Origin: Chloroflexota bacterium
GTDB lineage: Bacteria; Chloroflexota; Limnocylindria; Limnocylindrales; CSP1-4
Assembly: GCA_029858845.1 (NCBI GenBank)
Contig: JAOUEG010000066.1
Location: forward strand, 1 to 8,227
Direction: 5' to 3'
DNA: 8,227 bases
The notes below the pieces were generated by a model that worked only from the letters and a program-made list of their open reading frames with translations, did no database searches and was not told the DNA's origin. The position numbers were made by a program, and so were the translations under genes. This document shows, piece by piece, positions 1 through 5,637 of the stretch (position 1 is the first letter of the stretch; each line of letters starts with the position of its first letter).

Positions 1-122
1 TCGCCGGCGCGAATCACCGTCTCCAGCACGCGGACATGATCGTTCTCGAAGACCACGACGTGATGATCCGGTGCAGCCCTCGGCCCGTCGAGATCCCGAC
101 CCCCGGTGCCGTCCGCCGACAT
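1..122 (-). CDS. Probable cupin-domain protein, N-terminal fragment (cut by window edge)
   Basis: Forty complete codons run from an ATG at 122-120 leftwards off the window. After a hydrophilic leader of about 18 residues comes a stretch reading HHVVVFENDHVRVL followed by ETVIRAG. This pattern, a short lead-in, a 'FEND.VRVLE' strand and then an 'I.AG(D/E)' turn, is typical of the first strands of small single-domain cupins (beta-barrel proteins that bind metals or small ligands). The start is well supported: two overlapping AGGAGG ribosome-binding sequences lie at 133-128 and 130-125, the first five bases from the ATG. The metal-binding histidines of a cupin would lie beyond the edge, so metal binding and any enzymatic role cannot be judged. 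It is transcribed in the same direction as the membrane protein at 251-973, but a hairpin lies between them, so co-transcription is uncertain. The assignment rests on a short motif and is moderate. Confidence 0.6.
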   Translation of the reverse strand, partial: MSADGTGGRDLDGPRAAPDHHVVVFENDHVRVLETVIRAG

Positions 123-124
123 CG

Positions 125-133
125 CCTCCTCCT
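125..133 (-). promoter_or_regulatory. Strong ribosome-binding site of the cupin gene
   Basis: On the minus strand the sequence reads AGGAGGAGG, giving two registers of a perfect Shine-Dalgarno core at two and five bases from the ATG at 122-120. It fixes the start of a gene of which only 122 bases are visible, and it is the strongest such site in the window. Confidence 0.7.
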
Positions 134-200
134 ACCCCACGCCCGCCGGTTCTGTGATCGAACCGCGGATCCTACCGCTCCGGGCCGTGCTGGCTTGGTG

Positions 201-238
201 GCCGGTCGGCGCGAGACGTACCTGTCGCACCGACCGGC
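201..238 (-). terminator. Hairpin downstream of the MscS-like membrane gene
   Basis: The arms GCCGGTCGG (201-209) and CCGACCGGC (230-238) pair perfectly over 9 bp. After a one-base mismatch on each side, GCGA (211-214) and TCGC (225-228) add 4 bp around a 10-base loop. The hairpin begins 12 bases after the TAG stop of the membrane-protein gene and lies before the cupin gene, so it is placed as a terminator for the former. No U-tract follows, so it may act only partially, as an attenuator, or as an mRNA 3'-end stabiliser. Confidence 0.55.
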
Positions 239-250
239 GATCGCCAAGTC

Positions 251-973
251 CTAGCTCGGGTTCGAATCTGACGACGACTCGGCCGTCTCCACGATCTTGG
301 CCGCCATCTGCCGTGACCGCTTGTACCAGTCCTTGGACACCTCCTCGGCGACCGAGCGACCACCGAGTCCGAATGCCAGCCCGAACGCCAGGGCCATGGC
401 GCCGACGAGGCCCACGAACAGGATGTTCACCAGGTCGGAAGCGATGCCGACCTGGTAGAGGGCGACGATCACGCCGAATGCGATGACGGCGAACTCCGCG
501 ACCCGTCCGAGGAGCGCGGTGTTGGACAGGCCCATGCCCTCGCCGGACGCCTCGATGGCCGTCCGCAGGATCCGTCCGAGCACGGGGGCCGCCAGGACGA
601 TGATGACCGCCACGATGAGATTCGGGAGCCATGCGAGGAACGTGTTGAGCAGCACGCTCACCTGGCTCCAGCCGAGGAAGTTCGCGGCTGACAGGAAGAA
701 GACGAGGTAGATGAGCCACTTGGCCAGGATGCCAAGGTACTGGCTCGGCCGATTCGCCCCCGGGGCGTCGCCGTAGATGGTCCCCGCGTACCGGGAGAAC
801 ATGGCGTCCGCGTTGGCACGGCTGAGCAGGCTGGTGACGATACCGCCGATGATCCGCCCGACGATCCAGCCGATGAGCAGGATCAGGAGCGCCCCGATGA
901 CGGTCGGGAGCGCATTGACAAGGTCTGCGACGGCCTCGTTGAACGCGTCGCTCAGCGTGTCTACCAGGTTCAT
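251..973 (-). CDS. Conserved-TM-helix / MscS-like membrane protein lacking the soluble domain
   Basis: This 240-residue integral membrane protein has about five hydrophobic segments, near residues 22-46, 82-102, 110-135, 158-176 and 182-204. The first reads LPTVIGALLILLIGWIVGRI, the form of the conserved TM helix repeat (Pfam TM_helix) found in small-conductance mechanosensitive-channel relatives such as CmpX. A second copy, WLPNLIVAVIIVLAAPVLGRI, lies at residues 115-135. The last segment, GAMALAFGLAFGLGGRSVAEEV (191-212, here interrupted only for reading), is rich in Gly and Ala like the pore-lining TM3 of MscS. After it the protein ends in a short polar, Ser/Asp-rich tail, so the cytoplasmic beta and alpha/beta domains of MscS are absent. 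By family it may form a stretch- or osmotic-stress-responsive channel or a regulatory subunit, but this is inference. The ATG at 973 is preceded by AGGGAGGA (985-978), four bases away. Many database entries of this kind are named simply 'mechanosensitive ion channel'. Confidence 0.8.
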   Translation of the reverse strand: MNLVDTLSDAFNEAVADLVNALPTVIGALLILLIGWIVGRIIGGIVTSLLSRANADAMFSRYAGTIYGDAPGANRPSQYLGILAKWLIYLVFFLSAANFLGWSQVSVLLNTFLAWLPNLIVAVIIVLAAPVLGRILRTAIEASGEGMGLSNTALLGRVAEFAVIAFGVIVALYQVGIASDLVNILFVGLVGAMALAFGLAFGLGGRSVAEEVSKDWYKRSRQMAAKIVETAESSSDSNPS

Positions 974-1063
974 ATGTTCCTCCCTCGCGTGGCGATCGCC
1001 CGTATCGTTGCGGACTCGCCGGTGGCGGTGGGCCGTTGCCGTGGCGCACCGTTGGACCCCCCT

Positions 1064-1069
1064 ACCCTA
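1064..1069 (-). promoter_or_regulatory. Candidate -10 element of the MscS-like gene
   Basis: Read on the minus strand this is TAGGGT, preceded by GGGGC and about 90 bases from the ATG at 973. It is the mirror of the TAGGGT facing the cyclase. A -35 at proper spacing is not evident, so confidence is low. Confidence 0.25.
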
Positions 1070-1270
1070 GCCCCAACACGCAAGTCGGCACGCGACCGTC
1101 GCCCGAGGTTCGCGATCCCCCGGTCATCCTTCTCGGCGACGCGACACCGCTTCCACGATGGGCTGTGGGCGGCCGAGACCAGTGGAGGCCGTCGACGGGT
1201 CGGTCGGATCAGCTCGACGCCCCGCCAGATGATCCGTGCCGGAGGCTCGGGTTCCCGGCCCGCGTTGCAG

Positions 1271-1276
1271 TAGGGT
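1271..1276 (+). promoter_or_regulatory. Candidate -10 element of the cyclase gene
   Basis: TAGGGT matches a TANNNT -10 pattern and lies 107 bases before the cyclase ATG. No hexamer resembling TTGACA sits 16-18 bases upstream, so this is a weak prediction. It is supported mainly by the same hexamer facing the divergent gene. Confidence 0.25.
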
Positions 1277-1383
1277 ACGCAGGTCTCCGGATCAACGGGA
1301 GTGAGCGCAGCTCGACCGGGACGGCGTGTCCGCGGCTTCCTGCGCGCCGGGGCACGCACCGATCACCCCACGAGGTGCCGCCG

Positions 1384-2193
1384 ATGCCGCTCTACATGGA
1401 CCGTCACGACATCCCGGGGGCGAGCGCGGCTGACGTCGCCCAGGCACACGTGGCGGACCTGGCCATGGAGTCGAAGTACGGCGTCGAGTTCCTCACGTAC
1501 TGGTTCGATCCGGACCACGGCAAGGCGTTCTGCCTCGCAAAGGCGCCCGGGCCCGAGAGCCTTGCCTCGGTCCACCGCGAAGCGCACGGCCTGATCCCCG
1601 GGGAGATCATCTCCGTTTCGGAAGACAACGTCCTCCGGTTCCTCGGCGCCCTCGGCAACCAGGCCGATGACCGGCAGCTCACGAGTTCGTTCAAGACCAT
1701 CCTGTTCACGGACCTCGAGGGTTCCACATCGCTTCTCCACGACGTCGGTCAGGCGGCCTTCATGGAACTCCTGGGCGAACACGACCGCATCATCCGGCGT
1801 GCGCTCGTGACCTCGGGCGGGCGCGAGGTCAAGCACACCGGCGACGGGATCATGGCGTCCTTCGACACCGTCGAATCCGGTCTCCGCGGCGCACTCGCGA
1901 TCCGGGACGGGTTCGCCGCGCGGATGGCGTCAGGAGCGACCCCGGCTCTTCGCGTCCGGATCGGTGTCGCGGCCGGTGAGCCGGTCGACCGCGACGGTGA
2001 TCTGTTCGGCTCGACCGTGAATCTCGCCAGTCGGATCTGCGACGCTGCGGATGCGGGCGAGATCCTCGTATCAGATACGGTGCGCGATCTCGCCGTCGAT
2101 TCCGAATTCCTTCTGGACGATGGGGAAACTCGCATCGTCAAGGGGTTCGCCGATCCGATACACGTCTATCGACTGTCGAACCATCGGGACTGA
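1384..2193 (+). CDS. DUF4242 domain fused to class III adenylate/guanylate cyclase
   Basis: This 269-residue cytoplasmic protein has two domains. Residues 1-80 (starting MPLYMDRHDIPGAS) match the DUF4242 family, small ferredoxin-like-fold proteins whose Streptomyces member SCO4226 was described as nickel-binding. His residues occur at 8, 22, 64 and 68. Residues 101-264 form a class III nucleotidyl cyclase domain that converts a nucleoside triphosphate to the cyclic monophosphate. The metal-binding aspartates are D110 (in ILFTDLEGST) and D154 (in KHTGDG). The purine-selecting pair is K150 and D206 (in GDLFG), which favours ATP and hence cAMP. The transition-state residues are N213 and R217 (in VNLASR). 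As all are present it should be active as a homodimer. There is no membrane segment. The open frame extends upstream to 1036, but the ATG at 1384 is chosen because DUF4242 proteins begin at this point and GAGGTG sits nine bases upstream. The natural reading is a metal- or ligand-gated cyclase; the ligand is unknown. Confidence 0.9.
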   Translation: MPLYMDRHDIPGASAADVAQAHVADLAMESKYGVEFLTYWFDPDHGKAFCLAKAPGPESLASVHREAHGLIPGEIISVSEDNVLRFLGALGNQADDRQLTSSFKTILFTDLEGSTSLLHDVGQAAFMELLGEHDRIIRRALVTSGGREVKHTGDGIMASFDTVESGLRGALAIRDGFAARMASGATPALRVRIGVAAGEPVDRDGDLFGSTVNLASRICDAADAGEILVSDTVRDLAVDSEFLLDDGETRIVKGFADPIHVYRLSNHRD

Positions 2194-2227
2194 AGGCGCC
2201 CGGGCGGCCTGGACCGTCCCCGGGCGG

Positions 2228-2245
2228 CCGGGCCGCACGGCCCGG
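2228..2245. terminator. Hairpin between the convergent cyclase and VanW genes
   Basis: CCGGGCC (2228-2234) and GGCCCGG (2239-2245) form a perfect 7-bp G/C stem with a GCAC loop, inside the 62-base gap between two convergent genes. By position it could terminate transcription from either side. No U-tract follows in either direction. An 11-base direct repeat, CCCGGGCGGCC, at 2199-2209 and 2219-2229 lies just to its left and could give alternative pairings. Confidence 0.5.
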
Positions 2246-2255
2246 ATCCTTCAGG

Positions 2256-4097
2256 TCAGCGCCCGATCTCGATGATCCCGTTCCAGAGCGCATAGTGCGA
2301 TCGATACGTCTCGCTGTGGATGACCCGTCCGCTCCGAGAACGCACGACCCGGCTCACCGATACATCCATCCCGTTCGAGGGGTACTCGATCTGCTCCCGG
2401 ACCCCCTTCCTGAGGGTCGACACGTAGACGGTCTTCGTCGTTGCCTTGCGCAGATTGGCGACGGCCGGCTTGCTGAGCGTTACCTTGCGGCCATCCGGCA
2501 CGCCCCAGATCTCGTAGCGCACCCAGCCACGACCGCCTGATCGATAGCGGAACGTCCGGATCACGACGGGTGTGTTCATGTCGTTGGTGAAGGTCAGCGT
2601 CTGACTTCCGTTGCGAGTCTTGGACACCGTGGCATCGAGTCCGAGTGGATAGCGGTCGATGTAGTAGCGGTGGTTCGATCGCGCGCCCATCTGTAGACCG
2701 GCACGCAGGGCGGCATTGAACAGGGTCGTGGAGCTGGAGCACATGCCTCCGCCGAGCGCCCCGGTCGGTTCCGTGTGATCGCCGGCGATGAACCCGCCCG
2801 GACCGAAACCTCGTGCCGGTGAGACCGGACCGATGGCGCTCCACCACTCGAACCGCTGACCAGGCTGCAGCACCGTCCCGTCGATGATCTTGGCGGGCTG
2901 CCAGATATTCGCTCCGAAGTAGTTCCGATCGCTGATCGGGAACCACGTCTTCCACGAGCCGAGACGCACCATGAGCGGCCCCTTCTCCAGGGCTGCGGCT
3001 GTCGACAGCTTCGGAGCGATCTTCGTCGTCACGACCTTGACGCTCGTCGCCTCGGCGCCACGAGCTCGCTCCTCCAGAACCTGGGCGATGGCCGCCGCGG
3101 TGGCCCCAGAATCGAGTTCACGTCCGTCTCTGCCTGCGACCACGCCGACGACGCGCCCGCTTCGCGTCTTGAGGTACTTCGCCGACACCGGGGCTCGCCG
3201 GACATCCTTCTTGATCTTCTTCAGTGACGCACCGATGGCCGACTCGTCCACGGCCGGCCATGGCCGGCCGGCTGCGTCATACCCGAATCTGAGCCACTTC
3301 CCGACCGTCGCCGCCTTGATCCTCCACTCCTTCTCACCGAACGTGACATTGATGTCGCCGATCATCCGCTGGGCGGCGACCTGGGCGCTCATGACTTCGT
3401 CGTCACCGTGGGTCGGTGGGGTCACGATCATCGGTGCTTCCACCACGATCTCAGCGGGCGCGTCGACCAGACGCAGGTGCGGCAGGGCTGCCGCGGCGGC
3501 CACATCACCGTCGAACGTACGCCCCGAGCGCGCCAGCGTTCGCATGATCCCGTCCGGGGTCATGGCGATCGCGCCGTCGATCGGCAGGCGATCGTGCACG
3601 GCTACCGCGCGGCTGACCTCGGCCGCGAAGGCCTCATCGTCAAGCGTGACGTGCGGCGCCAACGAGACGCCCGACACGGCCATCCTGACTTCCGCGACGG
3701 CGCGCTCGACCGCGCCGCCGATCCGTCCCGTCTGCAGCGCCGAATCGACCATGGCCTCGACGTCGGCTCGCCGATCGAACGTGCTGTACGGGACGACGAC
3801 ATCTCCAGCGGCCGTACGGACGATGACCCGACCGTTCTCGAGGCCCCTGAAGGCATCCTCCAGGGTCGTCCATGCCTGCTCGTGGTCAAGTCCCGACACG
3901 TCCACGCCGCCGACGCTCACGCCGGGGAGGATGCGGCCCTCGTAGCCCGCATCCCAGACCAGCAGCGCCCCAAGCGCGGACACGACACACAGCAGGAATC
4001 CGAGTGCGAACCCGGCCAGGACGCGCGCCCAGGCCCGCCGTCGCGGCCGGGCGAGCGGCTGTTCCTGTGGCGTGAGCACATCGTCCAGCGTGGTCAT
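2256..4097 (-). CDS. VanW-family membrane-anchored cell-envelope protein
   Basis: With the ATG at 4097 this is a 613-residue protein. Residues 1-25 are a polar, Arg-rich cytoplasmic lead, and about 26-48 form one transmembrane helix (LAGFALGFLLCVVSALGA and following), leaving the rest outside. Residues about 55-360 contain two loosely similar segments resembling the putative peptidoglycan-binding domain (PG_binding_4) that precedes VanW domains in YoaR-type proteins. Examples are the GVSVGGVDVSGLDHEQA opening and the FGEKEWRIKAATVGKWL strand. The VanW domain runs from about 386 to 493, with NYFGANIW, the DGTVLQPGQRF turn and the conserved GGGMCSSSTTLFNAALRAGL core (449-468). A C-terminal beta-rich tail ends with HSETYRSHYA. 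VanW takes its name from vancomycin-resistance clusters but its biochemical role is unresolved; a cell-wall association is inferred. The frame opens further to a GTG at 4193 (645 residues) with a weak AAGGGC upstream. Starts at 4109 and 4112 are also possible, and none has a clear ribosome-binding site, so the start is uncertain. Confidence 0.9.
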   Translation of the reverse strand: MTTLDDVLTPQEQPLARPRRRAWARVLAGFALGFLLCVVSALGALLVWDAGYEGRILPGVSVGGVDVSGLDHEQAWTTLEDAFRGLENGRVIVRTAAGDVVVPYSTFDRRADVEAMVDSALQTGRIGGAVERAVAEVRMAVSGVSLAPHVTLDDEAFAAEVSRAVAVHDRLPIDGAIAMTPDGIMRTLARSGRTFDGDVAAAAALPHLRLVDAPAEIVVEAPMIVTPPTHGDDEVMSAQVAAQRMIGDINVTFGEKEWRIKAATVGKWLRFGYDAAGRPWPAVDESAIGASLKKIKKDVRRAPVSAKYLKTRSGRVVGVVAGRDGRELDSGATAAAIAQVLEERARGAEATSVKVVTTKIAPKLSTAAALEKGPLMVRLGSWKTWFPISDRNYFGANIWQPAKIIDGTVLQPGQRFEWWSAIGPVSPARGFGPGGFIAGDHTEPTGALGGGMCSSSTTLFNAALRAGLQMGARSNHRYYIDRYPLGLDATVSKTRNGSQTLTFTNDMNTPVVIRTFRYRSGGRGWVRYEIWGVPDGRKVTLSKPAVANLRKATTKTVYVSTLRKGVREQIEYPSNGMDVSVSRVVRSRSGRVIHSETYRSHYALWNGIIEIGR

Positions 4098-4215
4098 GGA
4101 GATGTGCATCATGCGGCATCGGGCTAGCAGGATGAGCGCCGTTGTTTCGGTCAGCGACGCCCGCAGCCCGGTACCTGTTGCCTGCTCCGGCACGATGCCC
4201 TTGGGTCCAGTCCGC

Positions 4216-4244
4216 TAGAATCCGGGTTCCGCTGCGGCGGAACC
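4216..4244 (+). promoter_or_regulatory. Candidate promoter and operator of the ABC importer operon
   Basis: TAGAAT at 4216-4221 is a good -10 hexamer, though no -35 at 16-18 bases upstream is obvious. It is followed by a perfect inverted repeat, GGTTCCGC (4225-4232), TGCG (4233-4236), GCGGAACC (4237-4244). If the -10 is real, transcription would begin near 4228, inside the dyad. That is a classical position for a repressor operator, and as RNA the same bases would form an 8-bp hairpin at the extreme 5' end. The start codon of the first importer gene is 49 bases beyond the dyad. Confidence 0.45.
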
Positions 4245-4293
4245 ACGCGAAACGCCCTCGCCCACGGCGAAACCAGCGCGGAAAGAGGTTCAC

Positions 4294-5601
4294 ATGAGCG
4301 AACGCGACCCCGTCGAACCGGGCGGCACCCCGGAGCCGACCGCCACCCCGCCGCAGGCGGCAGCGCCGGATGCGACGACCCCTGAAACCGCCCCGACTCC
4401 GCCGGCAACGGATGCGACAACGGCCGACACCGCCGCGACAGCCGGCGCGGCCGGCGCGGCCGGCGGGGCAGCCGCCGCCGGCGCGGGAGGAGGCGCCGGC
4501 GCAGGAAGTGCCGGTTCGTCCGGCGCCCCGCCGACGACGATCTCCGCCGGCCCGGCGGTCGCCGGCGCCGGCGGCGGCGACAACAACAGGACCCTGCTGC
4601 TGGCCGGCGCCGCCGTCATCATCGTGGCGATCATCGCAGCCCTCCTGCTGTTCAATCAGGGAGGCGGCGACACGGGAGCAAGCGCCGGCCCATCGGCCAG
4701 CGCGTCGGCCGAGGCGAGCGCCTCGGAGGAAGCGTCGGAAGAGCCGAGCGAGGAGCCCAGCGAGGAGCCGACCGAGGAGCCGACCGCCACCCCCGATGCC
4801 TGCGCTCCGGAGAATCTCGCCCTCGTCACGTCCGGCCAGCTGACGGTCGGGACGGACAATCCCGCCTATCCGCCGTACTTCGCGATCCGCGAGGGCGGAA
4901 ACAACCCGCCATGGGAGGATCTCGGCTTCACCGGCGATCCGACCACCGGCGAAGGCTTCGAGAGTGCCGTGGCCTACGCGATCGCCCAGGAACTCGGTTT
5001 CAGCGCGGACCAGGTGAGCTGGGTGGTCGTCCCGTTCGCGAATTCGTACGCTCCCGGGCCGAAGTCGTTCGACTTCGACATCAACCAGGTCTCGTACACG
5101 CCCGAGCGGGCACAGGCAGCCGATCTCTCCGAGGGCTACTACGAGCTCAATCAGGCCGTCGTGGCGCTCAAGGACAACCCGGCAGCCTCGGCAACGTCGA
5201 TCGCGGAGCTGAAGGCCTATCGGTTCGGCGCCCAGGTGGGAACCACCAGCTACAACACGATCGTGAACGTGATCGCGCCGTCGACGGATCCGTCCGTCTA
5301 CGACACGAACGACGCTGCCATCGAGGCACTCAAGGCCAAGCAGATCGACGCCATCGTGGTGGATCTGCCGACCTCGGACTTCATCGTCAACGTCCAGATC
5401 GAGGATGAGGCGGCGACCATCGTCGGCCAGCTCGAATCGGCGGGCGGCGAACCCGAGTACTTCAGCCTCGTGTTGGCCAAGGACAGTCCGCTCACAAGCT
5501 GTGTCAACGAAGCGATCGTCGCCCTTCGCGACGCGGGGACTCTTGACGAGCTGGCAAGCACATGGCTGCCCTTCCAGGATGGTGTGCCCGTCCTGAAGTA
5601 G
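4294..5601 (+). CDS. Amino-acid-type ABC transporter substrate-binding protein (SBP family 3), TM-anchored
   Basis: This 435-residue protein captures a small polar solute outside the membrane for the importer encoded just downstream. Residues 1-98 are low-complexity, Pro/Thr/Ala then Gly/Ala-rich. Residues 100-120 (LLLAGAAVIIVAIIAALLLF) form one transmembrane helix with an Arg before it, suggesting an N-terminus inside the cell. Residues 121-168 are a flexible acidic linker with four EEPS/EEPT repeats (149-164). The ligand domain, about 170-428, starts with CAPENL and LTVGTDNPAYPPYF, as in SBP_bac_3 proteins. R272 (in YTPERAQAADLSEGYY) aligns with the Arg that binds the ligand carboxylate, and D357 (in AIVVDLP) with the residue that binds the amino group. 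C170 and C403 probably form a disulfide bridging the start and end of the domain. There is no cleavable signal or lipobox, unlike usual Gram-positive family members. GGAAAGAGG lies five bases before the ATG. The substrate is probably an amino acid; which one is not readable. Confidence 0.92.
   Translation: MSERDPVEPGGTPEPTATPPQAAAPDATTPETAPTPPATDATTADTAATAGAAGAAGGAAAAGAGGGAGAGSAGSSGAPPTTISAGPAVAGAGGGDNNRTLLLAGAAVIIVAIIAALLLFNQGGGDTGASAGPSASASAEASASEEASEEPSEEPSEEPTEEPTATPDACAPENLALVTSGQLTVGTDNPAYPPYFAIREGGNNPPWEDLGFTGDPTTGEGFESAVAYAIAQELGFSADQVSWVVVPFANSYAPGPKSFDFDINQVSYTPERAQAADLSEGYYELNQAVVALKDNPAASATSIAELKAYRFGAQVGTTSYNTIVNVIAPSTDPSVYDTNDAAIEALKAKQIDAIVVDLPTSDFIVNVQIEDEAATIVGQLESAGGEPEYFSLVLAKDSPLTSCVNEAIVALRDAGTLDELASTWLPFQDGVPVLK
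4738..4785 (+). repeat. Four tandem 12-base units encoding the EEPS/EEPT linker
   Basis: Four consecutive 12-base units of the form GAGGAGCCNANC encode EEPS, EEPS, EEPT, EEPT. The last two units are identical at the DNA level and the first two differ at third positions or one more base. They lie in the linker between the membrane helix and ligand domain of the binding protein. Such in-frame tandem units can expand or contract and so change the tether length between strains. Confidence 0.75.
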
Positions 5602-5637
5602 TCCGAACGCCACGTAGTCCGAGCCTTCCAACCGCTC

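Larger units (their letters stand above)
974..1383. other. Divergent non-coding region between the membrane protein and the cyclase
   Basis: These 410 bases hold no convincing gene. Open frames cross it on both strands, but their translations are Arg/Pro-rich, lack domain motifs and run into the flanking genes in wrong frames. It must hold the promoters of both divergent genes. A TAGGGTA heptamer occurs once facing each gene: on the minus strand at 1069-1063, about 90 bases before the membrane-protein start, and on the plus strand at 1271-1277, about 107 bases before the cyclase start. Neither has a good -35 at normal spacing. A perfect 10-base palindrome, GGCGATCGCC, lies at 991-1000, just upstream of the membrane protein's ribosome-binding site. 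I see no RNA gene or riboswitch fold that I could name. Confidence 0.6.

Noticed and set aside
991..1000. GGCGATCGCC palindrome resembling the cyanobacterial HIP1 element
   Set aside because: I noted only this one copy of the ten-base form, and nothing else suggests a cyanobacterium. A ten-base palindrome is expected by chance at this GC content.
132..1049. 305-codon minus-strand frame overlapping the MscS-like gene
   Set aside because: It lacks hydrophobic segments and motifs, while the other frame gives conserved membrane helices with a good ribosome-binding site.
970..1359. 129-codon minus-strand frame in the divergent region
   Set aside because: Arg/Pro-rich, no recognisable domain, overlaps the membrane-protein start, and no ribosome-binding site was noted.
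1036..1383. Upstream in-frame extension of the cyclase (116 codons)
   Set aside because: Pro/Arg-rich without homology. DUF4242 proteins start at the internal ATG, which has its own ribosome-binding site.
2971..3945. 324-codon open frame on the plus strand opposite the VanW gene
   Set aside because: Ser/Thr/Ala/Arg-rich translation without domain structure, lying entirely antisense to a recognisable protein.
4420..4600. GCCGGC-rich repetitive stretch that might be a repeat array
   Set aside because: It is explained by Ala/Gly codons of the low-complexity N-terminal tail of the binding protein. Unit length and order are irregular.
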